This document shows, in pieces, positions 17,888 through 27,015 of a DNA stretch of 64,000 bases (within the stretch, counting starts at the first letter, position 1; each line of letters begins with the position of its first letter). Under the pieces are notes generated by a model. That model saw nothing but the letters and a program-made list of their open reading frames with translations. It was not told the origin of the DNA and ran no database searches. The translations under genes and the position numbers were made by a program. The stretch comes from Streptomyces atratus. Its GTDB lineage: Bacteria > Actinomycetota > Actinomycetes > Streptomycetales > Streptomycetaceae. The DNA lies in the NCBI RefSeq assembly GCF_014648655.1, contig NZ_BMRN01000037.1, forward strand, positions 1 through 64,000, read 5' to 3'.

Positions 17888-18799
17888 ACTTCGAATGATC
17901 GGCTGCTGCCGCCGGCTGAGCAAGCCGTCCTGGCAGGAAGTCCGACCGCTCCTGGGCCGCTGCTATCCGAAGCTGCCGACGATCACCGGTGTGCCGACGA
18001 GCCCGCTCTCGCGGCCGACTTGGAGCACCGTCGGCAGGAACTACCCCTCGAAGAAGCCGGGAACACCGATCCGGGCAGGGGACCGGCAGACCTCAGCAGC
18101 GGGTTGGTACGGATGCGCCCACGGTACCCCAGCACTCCGCCGAGGGCGTCTGAAGCGACGCCCCAGCCAGCATCGACGCTCCGGGGTCCGTCTCGCGGAA
18201 CGCGGGGACGGATACCAAAAGACGGCCGGCCCGTCGACCAAGTGCCGGTCACACCGCTCAGTGGAAAACCCGATCAGCATCTCAGTCACGGGCGCGCCTG
18301 CGCAAGCTCGGCGACCGACACTCACGGACCGGGTCGTGCGGGAGCTGGATGGGCCCTCAATGAACCACTGTGCCGGGCCTGCGAGCCTGCGGTCGGCCAC
18401 CCCGCAGTGAGCCCGCCCAGTCCGTCGTGCCGACCGTGCGGGCGCACCATCCACCCCAACTGGCCGCCCCTCGCCTGCCGGATGGTCCCCTCGTGCCCGG
18501 CTGCGCCGCTCCGGCCAACGTGGTCAAGGCTGCAGATGAGATTCAGCAGCGCGTCGCCGACCGTCACGCGCAGCCGGTACGAACCGACCAGCGGCCAGGA
18601 GCTGGCGCCGTGGCCGCAAGACCGAGGGCGAACACCCGGAGCTCGTCGGCTGGCGCTGCCCCCGCTCGGGCCCTGTCAGCGGCTACCGAGATTCCGCGCA
18701 GCGGGCAGGATCAGCGCGGAGCGGTCCTCAAGGACCGCATCCCACGCCACGCAGTGGAAGCGGCCGGCCCGAAGGCCGGACCCTGGATCCCTTCGTCGC
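17888..18799. other. No supported gene; probable gene debris
   Basis: About 910 bases in which both strands carry interrupted frames. Minus-strand pieces such as PVTEMLIGFSTERCDRHLVDG and GSYRLRVTVGDALLNLICS look protein-like but lie in different frames and are not linked. I cannot name the family. Confidence 0.35.
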
Positions 18800-19309
18800 T
18801 CATGTGGCGTCCCCGGTCGGCCTGTGCCACACGAGCCTCGGGGTGCGCGCTTCCTCGCCGGTCCCCTCAGTCGGGGGAAGCAGAGTTAATCGGTCCCCCT
18901 CCACTTTCCATCGGCGCTCCTGCTTGGTACCGACCCACGGACGTAACGACGCCACGTGCAGGTGGTGAACGACCAAATCACCCATTACCTCGTAGGCACC
19001 GGCGTACCCCAGGTACGGAGATGTCCTGAACAAGGTCGCCGTGTCAACTGGCTCGCCCGTCCCCGTCTCCGTCTCCGCTGCCGCGCCGGACTGCAGGTCC
19101 GGGTTCAGCATGCTCACGGACATGTGGCCGTCCGCGGTGTAGGTGATCAGTCCTGTCGGACGATGTCCCAGGGGGTGTTCGAGCGTGTGACCGGAGACGT
19201 CCACGATCGCGACGGTGCTGAGCAGCCAGGCGCCTACGAGCGGATGCTCGGACGCATCCGGCCGGTGGGCGGGTCGACGGTGTGGTTCGGTGCGGGACGG
19301 GGTGTACAC
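18800..19309 (-). CDS. Lipocalin-like domain protein
   Basis: 169 residues. After a short polar lead, HPLVGAWLLSTVAIVDVSG and GLITYTADGHMSVSML form the opening strands of the Lipocalin_5-type beta barrel, and GYAGAYEVMGDLVVHHLHVA and KVEGDRLTLLPP the closing strands. Members bind small hydrophobic ligands and often sit beside biosynthetic or oxidoreductase genes; no such partner is adjacent here. GTG at 19309 has GGAAAGGA upstream. Eighteen bases before it lies a run of six 8-bp repeats, an unusual promoter or leader. Confidence 0.8.
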   Translation of the reverse strand: MYTPSRTEPHRRPAHRPDASEHPLVGAWLLSTVAIVDVSGHTLEHPLGHRPTGLITYTADGHMSVSMLNPDLQSGAAAETETGTGEPVDTATLFRTSPYLGYAGAYEVMGDLVVHHLHVASLRPWVGTKQERRWKVEGDRLTLLPPTEGTGEEARTPRLVWHRPTGDAT

Positions 19310-19326
19310 GTGTTTCCTTTCCAGAG

Positions 19327-19374
19327 CTTCTGGACTTCTGGACTTCTGGACTTCTGGACTTCTGGACTTCTGGA
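19327..19374. repeat. Six tandem copies of an 8-bp unit
   Basis: The unit CTTCTGGA is repeated six times without a mismatch over 48 bases, immediately upstream of the ribosome site of the lipocalin-like gene (which reads the opposite strand). Because 8 is not a multiple of 3, or of a helical turn, gain or loss of units would shift any reading frame through it or change promoter spacing. Confidence 0.95.
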
Positions 19375-19485
19375 CAAAGCTGCGTAGGGACGATTTCGTC
19401 CTCCTCCCTACCCGTGCAACAGACCGCAGATGCCACGCAGGCCCCGCGACACCAGCTGGTCCCCCTGGGATGTCCGAAAACCCCC

Positions 19486-19514
19486 CTCTGTGGGCGCCTT
19501 CGGCGCCCACAGAG
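19486..19514. terminator. Perfect 13-bp hairpin
   Basis: CTCTGTGGGCGCC at 19486-19498 and its exact complement at 19502-19514 flank a 3-nt loop. It is preceded by a run of C and acts on either strand. Probably a transcription terminator, although no well-supported gene ends beside it. Confidence 0.55.
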
Positions 19515-20046
19515 CATGGGCATGCCCGGACACTTTTGCCATGTGGCTTTTGACGCTGAGACACGAGTGCGGCTGTCACTCAGCGCCGAGATCCCCCTCA
19601 TCCACGGGACCGGTTGTCGCAGAGTTCTGGTTCTGACTCAACTCCGGCATCGATTCCAAAGGACCGGCCGCACGACGGTGCCCGGCCAACGGCTCTACGG
19701 GCCATCACCGCAGGTCAGGGCGGAGGGGCCATCATTGACGGGCATTCAGGACGACCCGCGCGCACCTCCCACCCAGGCAGTGTCAACAAAGACACGCTGC
19801 CACCAGGGGGTGAGCGGGCGTCAGAAAGTCGCCCAGAAAGGCTAAGGGTGCATCAACCATCATAAATTGAAAGGTAATTGACAACTCATCCGATTATCCG
19901 GCAATCACATACGGGTGTCCCCTGTACCCCAATCGGCGCCCCGCACCAACCCTCCAAGGTGTCCGATATGAGAGCTATGGGGACCGTCACTACGTTCAAT
20001 CACAGGCCGACTGCCCGGCCGACCTCTCTGAGACAGGAGAAGTGAC
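19515..20046. other. Intergenic upstream of the secreted protein gene
   Basis: No supported gene. Bases 19855-19910 are unusually AT-rich for this genome and contain TTGACA at 19878-19883, a possible -35 box for the secreted protein gene. No well-placed -10 hexamer is evident, so the promoter call is weak. Confidence 0.35.
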
Positions 20047-20619
20047 ATGGTTACCCGTTCCACCGTCGTTTCCGCAGCCATCGTGGCCGTCGCGGCACTG
20101 GCCGCCACCGGCATCACCTACGCCTCGGCCGCCACCATCGAGCCGGCCCATGCATCCCCTGTCGCCCAGCAGGCCACCGCCCTCGTTTCGGCCCTCGACG
20201 GCGGCGACGCCGGCAAGGGCAATGAAGGCAAGGGCAACGACGACCGGGGCTACGACGACGACCGGGGCTATGACGACGACCGGGGCCACGGGGACCGGGA
20301 CTACTACGAGGGTCGGATCCAGATCAACGAGCGCACGTACACCGACGACCCCGCTGGCTGCATCACCGTGGTCAGCGGCCTCGGCTCCAACAGTCTCAAC
20401 ATCCGCAACGACAGTCGCAGGACCATCGAGGTCTTCCGCGGCGCCACCTGCGACAACGGCGCCCCCATCGCCACCGTCGGACCTCACAGCTCCAGCGACG
20501 GTGTGTTCCCCGGCCACGTCCGGGGCGGCGTCTTCGTCCACGACGGCGTCGTGGGTAGCTTCCGGGTGCTCTCGCGCCACTACGACGGCGGCTACGAAGG
20601 CGGGTACGAAGGCCGGTGA
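20047..20619 (+). CDS. Secreted protein with Asp/Gly-rich repeats
   Basis: 190 residues. A Sec signal peptide (basic start, VVSAAIVAVAALAATGITYA, cleavage near ASA-AT) is followed by a short Ala-rich stretch, then an imperfect repeat GNDDRGYDDDRGYDDDRG near residues 65-85, and a C-terminal domain containing CITVVSGLGSNSLNIRND and EVFRGATCDNGAPIAT. Two cysteines about 37 apart could form a disulfide. The acidic repeat suggests cation or surface binding. No family recognised. It has a good GGAGAAG ribosome site and a terminator hairpin 22 bases after the stop, so it is a monocistronic gene. Confidence 0.85.
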   Translation: MVTRSTVVSAAIVAVAALAATGITYASAATIEPAHASPVAQQATALVSALDGGDAGKGNEGKGNDDRGYDDDRGYDDDRGHGDRDYYEGRIQINERTYTDDPAGCITVVSGLGSNSLNIRNDSRRTIEVFRGATCDNGAPIATVGPHSSSDGVFPGHVRGGVFVHDGVVGSFRVLSRHYDGGYEGGYEGR

Positions 20620-20641
20620 TCGAGACACCCGCATGACACAG

Positions 20642-20672
20642 AACCCCGGCCCGCCGGAATCGGGCCGGGGTT
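20642..20672 (+). terminator. Terminator of the secreted protein gene
   Basis: Exact inverted repeat AACCCCGGCCCG / CGGGCCGGGGTT (12 bp, 7-nt loop) shortly after the stop codon. Confidence 0.8.
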
Positions 20673-20872
20673 CCGGTCTGCGCACCCCCTACCTGCACAA
20701 CCCGGTCCCAGATGCTCACACGCACCCGGCCAATGCCCGACACCCCACACACCTGCCGCGTCCAAAAGAACCGGACGGCAAAACATCGGCAGCCCAGCCA
20801 GAACACCCGCCCTCACACGCCCCACCGCCTCTGAACAACCGCACCCAACACGCCCCCTGAACCATTCCGGGT

Positions 20873-21060
20873 TTGATCGAGACCCCAGGCTGCGACAGCG
20901 ATCCGGGGCCTTTTGTTCTGTTGGCCTTGGGTGGCTTCGTATTCGGTGGGTGGGACGTAGCCGATCTCACCGTGCACCCGACGGTGGTTGAACCAGTCGA
21001 CCCACTCGGCGGTGGCCAGTTCGACCTCGGACAGCGTCTCCCAGGAAGTCCGTTGAACCG
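20873..21060 (-). mobile_element. IS3-family transposase C-terminal fragment
   Basis: The minus strand encodes EVELATAEWVDWFNHRRVHG followed by EIGYVPPTEYEA. This is the end of the rve integrase domain of IS3 OrfB proteins, including the last acidic residue region (E..TAEWVDWFN..R.H..IG..PP.E). The first 200 or more codons, OrfA and the terminal repeats are missing. It ends an adjoining membrane-protein remnant. Confidence 0.8.
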
Positions 21061-21065
21061 TCGGG

Positions 21066-21248
21066 TGTGCGGTCACCGAAGATGACGGAAAACGCCATCA
21101 GCACGATGAAGGGGAAGACGATGACGTCGACCCACATCCACGTCCGCTCGTCGACCACCCACAGCCAGATGATCGAGGCGGCATAGGCCAGAGCCGCCAC
21201 CACGCAGAATACGAGAACTTCCGGCCTGGTACGCCGTTGCTTCTTCAC
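21066..21248 (-). pseudogene. Small membrane protein remnant cut by the IS3 fragment
   Basis: About 60 residues from a GTG at 21248: a basic start (VKKQRRTRPE) then two membrane segments (VLVFCVVAALAYAASIIWLW; VDVIVFPFIVLMAFSVIFG). The frame passes straight into IS3 sequence, so the natural end is lost, or the original protein was only this long. No family recognised. Confidence 0.45.
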
Positions 21249-21638
21249 GGGAAAGGAATACCCGCGCGGCACACCTGGCGTCTGCCGCTTGCCATCCACC
21301 TGCACCATTCCCGCCGGCTTCCGTCGGCAACGCAACGGCTCCTCAAGCGTTCCCGCCCGGCCTCGAGTCCGACCGCACGCCAGGTCGAACGGCACTCATT
21401 CAGTCGCCCGTATTCCCCGACCGGCCGCCTCGCCCCATGCAATTTCGGGCCAGGTCAGCCGGAGCACCACCGTCGCCCTTCCTCTGACCTTGCGGAACAC
21501 TCCTCGCCGTCCTGTCCTGTCCCGGCCTTGGGCGCTCTCCCCCGAAATGCCTGTCACGCTGGAGTGACGAACCTCCTGCCGCGACAGGCCCTTCAAGAAC
21601 AGCCGGCGGGAAAACGGATCGAGCCCGCCTGCGTACCG

Positions 21639-22811
21639 TCAGGCCGTGTGCAGCGTCAGTCCGTACCGGTTCAGGATCTCGTTGATCGGCTGATGCCAGG
21701 TTTCGCCACCGCTGCTGCAGTTGCCCCAGCCGCCCGACGTGACCCCCTGGGCCTGGTCCCCGCTGATGAAGGATCCACCCGAGTCACCCGGCTCGGCGCA
21801 GACGCTCGTCTTGGTCATCTGGTAGACGGCCCCTTGGCTGTAGTTCACGGTCTCGTTCGTGGCCAGCACGTTGCCGCAGTGCCAGTGGGACGTGGAGCCG
21901 GAGCGGCAGATGGAGGCACCGATGGGTGCCTCTGCGGAGCCCCTGACCAGTTGATCGGAGACGGCGCCCCAGCTGAGGACCACGGGGACCGTCCACCAGC
22001 CGTTGCCCACGCTGACCCAGGCATAGTCGTCACCGGGGAAGGACGATCCCTGGAAGTTACCGATGGCCGAGCCGTCCCATCCGCTGACCACCGCGCCTGC
22101 CTGGCCGCAATGCCCTGCCGTGACGAAGCCGCCGTACACGGAGAAGCCGATGGAGCACCGGACGTTCCCCGTGTAGTACGGGTCGCCGCCCACGGTCCCG
22201 GCAGAGAAGGTCCTGGGCGCCTCGGGCGTCCGCTTCACCTGGACGGGTCCGGCCTTGCGGGCCTGTTCGACGAATTCTCGGACATCGTTGTCACCTTCTG
22301 CCGATGCGACGACGTTCACGACGACCCGGTTGGCCTTCGGGTCGACATGCCAGCTGCTGATGCCGTCCGGCGCGGATAGCCTGTCGAGCTGCGCCTTGGC
22401 CGCGTCGAGCTGTCGTGTGCTGTGACTCACCAGCCGGGCGCTCGCACCGGCCGCTCCTACGGCGTCGGCCCTCTTACCGTCGGTGACGGCTACGATGAGT
22501 CTGCCCGTGGCCGGGTCGAACCATGAACCTGCGTACGAGGATCCGGCGGCCCGTTGCGCCTTGTCCTGTACGGCTATTGCCGTCTTCTCCGCAGCCAGAC
22601 GCGCCCTGGCCTGGCTTTCCGTCAGGCCGAGATCTCTCCGCAGGGCGGAGATCAGTCCGGCGGACGCCTGCGCTTGAGCGGTATCGGCACGGAGAGCAGT
22701 GGACTGTGAGTTCACGGCGGAGGCAGAGGCAGAGGCGAGACCTAGGGTCGCCCAGGCTCCGACGACCAGAGTGGCGGCAAGGCTCGCGCTTAAGGCTGTC
22801 ATGCGTCTCAA
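21639..22811 (-). CDS. Secreted S1E serine protease (streptogrisin type)
   Basis: 390 residues, the usual prepro-length for streptogrisin D-like enzymes (about 392). A signal peptide (LSASLAATLVVGAWATLGLASA) is followed by an alpha-lytic-type prodomain up to about residue 200 (GLISALRRDLGLTESQARAR; RLIVAVTDGKRADAV) that guides folding. The mature chymotrypsin-like domain has the triad His in VTAGHCG (about 233), Asp in PGDDYAWV (about 259) and Ser in EPGDSGGSFI (about 342), with paired cysteines. No chitin-binding tail. The apparent start is TTG at 22811 with GAAGGG upstream; ATG at 22802 is the alternative. It diverges from the AbiEii-type gene. Confidence 0.93.
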   Translation of the reverse strand: MRRMTALSASLAATLVVGAWATLGLASASASAVNSQSTALRADTAQAQASAGLISALRRDLGLTESQARARLAAEKTAIAVQDKAQRAAGSSYAGSWFDPATGRLIVAVTDGKRADAVGAAGASARLVSHSTRQLDAAKAQLDRLSAPDGISSWHVDPKANRVVVNVVASAEGDNDVREFVEQARKAGPVQVKRTPEAPRTFSAGTVGGDPYYTGNVRCSIGFSVYGGFVTAGHCGQAGAVVSGWDGSAIGNFQGSSFPGDDYAWVSVGNGWWTVPVVLSWGAVSDQLVRGSAEAPIGASICRSGSTSHWHCGNVLATNETVNYSQGAVYQMTKTSVCAEPGDSGGSFISGDQAQGVTSGGWGNCSSGGETWHQPINEILNRYGLTLHTA

Positions 22812-23049
22812 GGGAATGGCCCTTCTGTCGTTCCGGCATCGTGGGGAGGAACAGCAGGCGTCCGAGAGGTCCGCCTGAGAGCGCTCTCAGAGCATGCCGC
22901 AACGGACTGTAACCCAGAGCGCTTATCAGGTCCATGCCAATGAATACTTCTGGACCTATCCTCCTGTCAGGCGCTCGCGCGTGTCCGGCGCGGAAACCGC
23001 CGCCGCGAATCACGCGAAAAGCAGCACACTTCCCCTCAGGAGCCCCGCC

Positions 23050-24348
23050 ATGACACCCCCCCCCGCCGACAACTCCTCTTCCTGGTCCGGGCTTTGGAAC
23101 GGTTCCCCACGAATCCCGCATGTACCTCTCGACGAGGAGACGCGACGCAGCTCCGACCTTCCCGGGACGCTGCTGCCCGCCCCGGCGGGCATGAATCACC
23201 CGGTGATCTTCAAGCCCGCTCTGAAGCAGTTCACCAACGCCTACCGGGCAGGGGAGCCCGAGTTCGACGGCGAGGGCGAGGGCGAAGAGATGGGCCGGGC
23301 CTGGCGCCGGGCGCGGCGTACTGCCCTGGATACGGTCCTCGCGGCTGTCGCGGACGGCCCGTGGGGCAGGCATCTTGTGCTGCGTGGCAGCGCGTTGATG
23401 GCCACCTGGTTCGGGGCGGCTCGTGAACCAGGCGACCTGGACTTCCTCGTCGTGCCTCAGGACTGGGCCATGGACGGCCCCCGGGCCTCGGGTCTGTTCG
23501 ACTCGATCGCCCGGGACGCGGCAGCCGCCGCCCGCGGCTCTGTCCGGATCGACGCGGCCGGCATGGTGACGGAGGACATCTGGACGTATGACCGGGTTCC
23601 TGGCCGCCGTATGCTGCTGCCCTGGACGGCCCCCCGTGTGCCCGGCGACACCGTACAACTCGATGTGGTGTTCAACGAGACCCTGCCTGCCCCGGCAGCA
23701 GTCATTGATCTTCAGCCTCTGGGAGACGGTCCCGGGTGCCGCGTACTGGCCGCATCCCCCGAACTGTCACTGGCCTGGAAGCTGCTCTGGCTGATCACTG
23801 ACGCGTACCCGCAGGGCAAAGACCTGTACGACGCCGTCCTGTTGGCGGAAGCCACTCCACCACGGTACGAACTGGTGCGGGACACCTTCGTCCTCGGGGG
23901 TACCGAGGGACTGCGGCCCGCCGGTACCTGGTGGCTCGACTGGTTGGACGTGGAGACCGGTTGGGGACACTTCATCGCCGAACACCCGTGGGTCACGGAG
24001 AGTGCCGCGAGCTATCGCGAACGTCTGGCTCGGGCACTGGCACCGCTGTTGGAGACGGCGGTGCAACCGGAGGAGGACCCCTACAGCCAGTGGGCCCGGT
24101 GGCTGAAACCGCTGGTGGAGTCCGCGCGCACGACGGCCGCCGAGTGCCGTGCAGCCGGGCTCCGGCACCTCGCCGAAGGCGGAGGTGCCGGACTGGCGGC
24201 AGCCGTCGTGATCGTACGAGAGCTCGCCGGGAGTCGGAGTCTCGGGCTGGACGACGCCCTCGCCACTGTTCTGTCCCATGAGGACAGCTGGCACTACTGG
24301 CGGGAGAATCCGGGCGCGTGCGTCCGGATTCTCGACGTACTGCGCTGA
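23050..24348 (+). CDS. AbiEii-type nucleotidyltransferase
   Basis: 432 residues. Near residue 113 it carries a minimal nucleotidyltransferase signature, LRGSALMATWFGAARE followed by PGDLDFLV (G-S and D-x-D of the fold), then EDIWTYDRVPGRRM and TVQLDVVFNE, matching the AbiEii/AbiGii toxin family (PF08843). Toxins of this group transfer nucleotides to tRNA or other targets in type IV toxin-antitoxin systems; other members are not toxins. No AbiEi-like antitoxin gene is adjacent. The protein is longer than classical AbiEii (about 300), with an extra C-terminal helical part. ATG at 23050 follows CAGGAG; a longer upstream frame lacks a ribosome site. Confidence 0.78.
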   Translation: MTPPPADNSSSWSGLWNGSPRIPHVPLDEETRRSSDLPGTLLPAPAGMNHPVIFKPALKQFTNAYRAGEPEFDGEGEGEEMGRAWRRARRTALDTVLAAVADGPWGRHLVLRGSALMATWFGAAREPGDLDFLVVPQDWAMDGPRASGLFDSIARDAAAAARGSVRIDAAGMVTEDIWTYDRVPGRRMLLPWTAPRVPGDTVQLDVVFNETLPAPAAVIDLQPLGDGPGCRVLAASPELSLAWKLLWLITDAYPQGKDLYDAVLLAEATPPRYELVRDTFVLGGTEGLRPAGTWWLDWLDVETGWGHFIAEHPWVTESAASYRERLARALAPLLETAVQPEEDPYSQWARWLKPLVESARTTAAECRAAGLRHLAEGGGAGLAAAVVIVRELAGSRSLGLDDALATVLSHEDSWHYWRENPGACVRILDVLR

Positions 24349-24401
24349 TGAGCGACTCCGCAGGTCTTTCACCGGGCCGGCTCCCGGCACGGCTGCTTGG
24401 T

Positions 24402-24671
24402 TCAGCCGGCCTGGCCGATCGCGCTGCGCAGCATGGCGACTGTCGTCGCTGCCGCCGCGCGCTCCGCGCCATCCTCCGTCGCACGCACCCGCGCCTCCAG
24501 GAGCACCGCGGCAGCCTGGAGGACTCCCACCCGGACGGGAACGCTCTGCATGGCCGCAAGTACGGCCGCCGCATGTTCGGCCGGGGTTGCGGTCGCGGCC
24601 TGTGGAATGAGGGTGGAGATTCCGCGCCCGAGCGCACGGTCACGAGGCGGCTGAGCCGCGGCTGTGGTCAC
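24402..24671 (-). CDS. Small Ala-rich protein of unknown function
   Basis: 89 residues, helical and Ala-rich, with DRALGRGISTLIPQAATATP near the start and VGVLQAAAVLLEARVRATED in the middle. The GRG..TLIP segment recalls the N-terminus of ParB proteins, but the rest does not match. It lies 36 bases after the MarR gene on the same strand and could be cotranscribed. The GTG start has only a weak ribosome site. Confidence 0.4.
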   Translation of the reverse strand: MTTAAAQPPRDRALGRGISTLIPQAATATPAEHAAAVLAAMQSVPVRVGVLQAAAVLLEARVRATEDGAERAAAATTVAMLRSAIGQAG

Positions 24672-24707
24672 CCGGGAAAGTCTGCCGCACCGGACTCGGG
24701 GAAGTGC

Positions 24708-25172
24708 TCAGCGACCTGACCGCGGTTCTTCGGGCCCTTCGTGGACATGGGCGTGCACTCGCCTCAACAGGGCTGCCAGCTGCGCCTGTTCGGGGCTGGT
24801 CAGGGGGGCGAGAAGTTCCTGCTGCACAGCCAGGGCCTCGGCCTGCAGGTCCGCCAGCATCGCGCGGCCCGCCCGGGTGGGCGTGACGGTCACCCGGCGG
24901 CGGTCGATGGTATCGCGAGCCCGGTCCACGAGTCCGGCCACCGCCAGATCGTCCACGATCTTGACCATATCGCTCCGGTCGATCCCGAGCCGTGCCGCCA
25001 GCTCCCGCTGCACATGAGGGCCGAAATCGACCAGAGCCGACAGCACGGCCATGTGCCAGAGCCGCAGATCGCGCTCGGCCAGTCGCGCTGCCAGTCGGCT
25101 CCGCGCGGCCTTGCCGGTCTTGGACAGCAGATAGGTCGTGAGTCCCAGGAGGCTGGGCGGGGTCTCGCTCAT
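24708..25172 (-). CDS. MarR-family transcriptional regulator
   Basis: 154 residues. Winged-helix core: LSALVDFGPHVQRELAARLG, recognition helix RSDMVKIVDDLAVAGLV, wing RDTIDRRRVTVTPTRAGR (D-x-R-R) near residue 90, and C-terminal dimerisation helix. ATG at 25172 selected; an in-frame upstream start has no ribosome site. It diverges from a truncated VOC (glyoxalase-like) gene, a common pairing in Streptomyces, with a short palindrome between them, so the VOC gene was probably its target before that gene was broken. Confidence 0.87.
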   Translation of the reverse strand: MSETPPSLLGLTTYLLSKTGKAARSRLAARLAERDLRLWHMAVLSALVDFGPHVQRELAARLGIDRSDMVKIVDDLAVAGLVDRARDTIDRRRVTVTPTRAGRAMLADLQAEALAVQQELLAPLTSPEQAQLAALLRRVHAHVHEGPEEPRSGR

Positions 25173-25191
25173 CGACGATATCTTAGGCTTC

Positions 25192-25205
25192 ACCCAATGA
25201 TGGGT
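25192..25205. promoter_or_regulatory. Possible MarR operator
   Basis: ACCCAATGATGGGT, a near-palindrome with 5-bp arms (ACCCA/TGGGT), lies between the divergent MarR and VOC genes, 20 bases before the MarR start. Assignment by position only. Confidence 0.4.
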
Positions 25206-25230
25206 CTTCACCTACTAACTGGAGCACGTC

Positions 25231-25392
25231 ATGGATGCCTTGCACCCGCGTCTGCTGGTCAGCAGGTTCACCGACCACTTCCGCTTCTACGATGCGGTGC
25301 CGCCCGCTCCGATCGGGGCGACCCGGGCCAGTGGCAGCGAGTCCGGCCCGTACGCACACTGGGACGTCGACGGCCAAGACCCGCTTGCGTGA
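25231..25392 (+). pseudogene. VOC/glyoxalase-like protein, 5' fragment
   Basis: 53 residues beginning MDALHPRLLVSRFTDHFRFY, the normal opening of VOC-superfamily proteins (substrate strand, then F..FY), then PYAHWDVDGQDPLA and a stop. About 80 further residues, with the remaining metal or substrate ligands, are missing, and a short deletion after RFYDAV is also likely. GGAG precedes the ATG. Truncated where the transposase relic begins. Confidence 0.65.
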
Positions 25393-25399
25393 GGGTCTG

Positions 25400-26375
25400 G
25401 ATCACTCCACAAATACGTGGGCGGCGTGTAAGCGGGAGTTGACGCCGCTCTCGCCGTCGCGGTGGGCGGGCGCGCTCACCAAGGCCACGCATGATCAGTG
25501 GGCGCTCTCCCGGCGCGGACAGTTGGCACACGTCCAGAACCTCGAAACCACGATCAGGACTCGCGCACCGCCTGTCCCTGTCCGTCGGGGAGAAGGGCAG
25601 CACGCGGGCTCCGGGCGGCCTCCGCTCCCGGCGGGAGCGGCACGCCAAGACGCGCCGCCTGGCGGAGCAGGAGGACCGACTCGCCGTGGTGCGGGCAGAC
25701 CGCGAAGCCGGACGCCTCCACGTCGTACGCGGGGGTAAACGGCCGGCCCGCGCCGGCAGAACCTCAACTCCACGCAGCTCACCGAGGCCGAATGGCGGCA
25801 GCTGTGGGAGGCAGAACACTGGTTCCTGTCATCGGATGGTGAGTCGGGGAAGCGGTACGGGAACGAGATGCTCCGTGTTACCGCCGACGGTGAGGTCAGC
25901 ATCGAACTGCCCGCCCCGCTGACGGAGTACGCCAACGCCCAGCACGGCCGGCACGTCCTTGCCGCACGTGTGCGGTTCTCCCACCGGGGCACCGAATGGC
26001 GGGACCGGATCGAATCGAACCGGGCCGTCTCCTACCGCATCCACCATGACGTGCAGCCCGGGCGCTGGTACCTGACCACCTCCTGGCCCTACCCGCCCGT
26101 CAGACCATCCCCATCGAAACAGCATTGGCGCACGGTGTGATCGGTGTGGACACCAACGCCGACCACCTCGCCGCCTGGCGCCTCGATCTCCGCTGCAACC
26201 CGATCGGCCGGCCCCGCCACTTCTCCTACGGCCTCAGCGGCTCGGCCGGCCACCGAGACGCCCAAGTCCGCCATGCCCTGTCGCGGCTGCTGAACTGGGC
26301 GAAAACGTGCCGGGGGAAGGCGATCGCAGTCGAAGACCTCGACTTCCAGGCGGAGAAGACCCGCGATGAGCACCG
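25400..26375 (+). pseudogene. TnpB-like transposase (IS200/IS605 accessory type), multiply frameshifted
   Basis: Four consecutive pieces in different frames form one protein. They are: WAGALTKATHDQWALSRRGQ; RLAEQEDRLAVVRADREAGR; FLSSDGESGKRYGNEMLRVT with GTEWRDRIESNRAVSYRIHH; and ALAHGVIGVDTNADHLAAWR with GKAIAVEDLDFQAEKTRDEH. The last piece holds the first catalytic Asp (GVDTNADHLA) and the Glu (VEDLDF) of a RuvC-like domain. Joins fall near 25560, 25750 and 26100. The zinc-finger and third catalytic region are missing; the sequence stops abruptly at about 26370, where alcohol dehydrogenase sequence begins on the other strand. No terminal guide-RNA region was identified. Confidence 0.75.
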
Positions 26376-26820
26376 CGCAGGTCAGCGGTGCCGCGTCCAA
26401 CGGGTCGATGCCGGCGGGCACCGGCACCACATACGTTCCGTGCGCCAGTGCGTACTCGGCATGACTGCCGTCCACGGAGTAGCCGCTGTTCTGCTGCTTC
26501 AGGCAGAGCGTCTCCCAGCCGGAGATGCAGTAGTCGCAGTGTCCACGCGCCTCTCCGAGCCAGGGGATGGCCACTCGATCCCCCACTGCAAGATGCGTGA
26601 CCTGTTCACCGGCCGCTTCGACGATGCCGATGCCCTCATGGCCCGGCGCGAACGGCGGGCTGGGCTTGACCGGCCAGTCGCCCTGCGCTGCGTGAATGTC
26701 CGTGTGGCACAGCCCGGAGGTCTCCATCCGCGCCAGGACCTGGTGCCCGGCCGGCGTCGGCACGGGCCTCTCCTCGACAACCAGCGGTTCGGTGAAGCTG
26801 CGGACAACGGCGGCTTTCAT
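26368..26820 (-). pseudogene. adhP: Zinc-dependent alcohol dehydrogenase, N-terminal half
   Basis: 150 codons of a GroES-like medium-chain dehydrogenase: MKAAVVRSFTEPLVVEERPV, catalytic-zinc ligands in SGLCHTDIHAAQGDWP and PGHEGIGIVEAAG, and part of the structural-zinc loop (HCDYC...C). It runs to AAPLTCAV near the end of the catalytic domain and then joins the TnpB-like relic, losing the NAD-binding Rossmann domain. The ATG at 26820 is in the usual place. Confidence 0.85.
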
Positions 26821-27015
26821 GGATGACTCTTCCGCTTCGATCGCGCACGTCCGGCTCAGCAGCCACCCCCCACCACCACAGAGGGGTACAGAAGCCTCGA
26901 AACAGAGTAATCCAGGTGTTCGGATTTCACTTTTCCGTGCCCCCTGCCCGATGTTCCGTGCCATGCTGCGTGCCCGCTCGCCGATGCCCGATCGCCGGCC
27001 GCACGGCCCGAGCGG

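Noticed and set aside
19327..19374. CRISPR-like repeat array
   Set aside because: Unit of 8 bp with no spacers and no cas genes; it is a plain tandem repeat.
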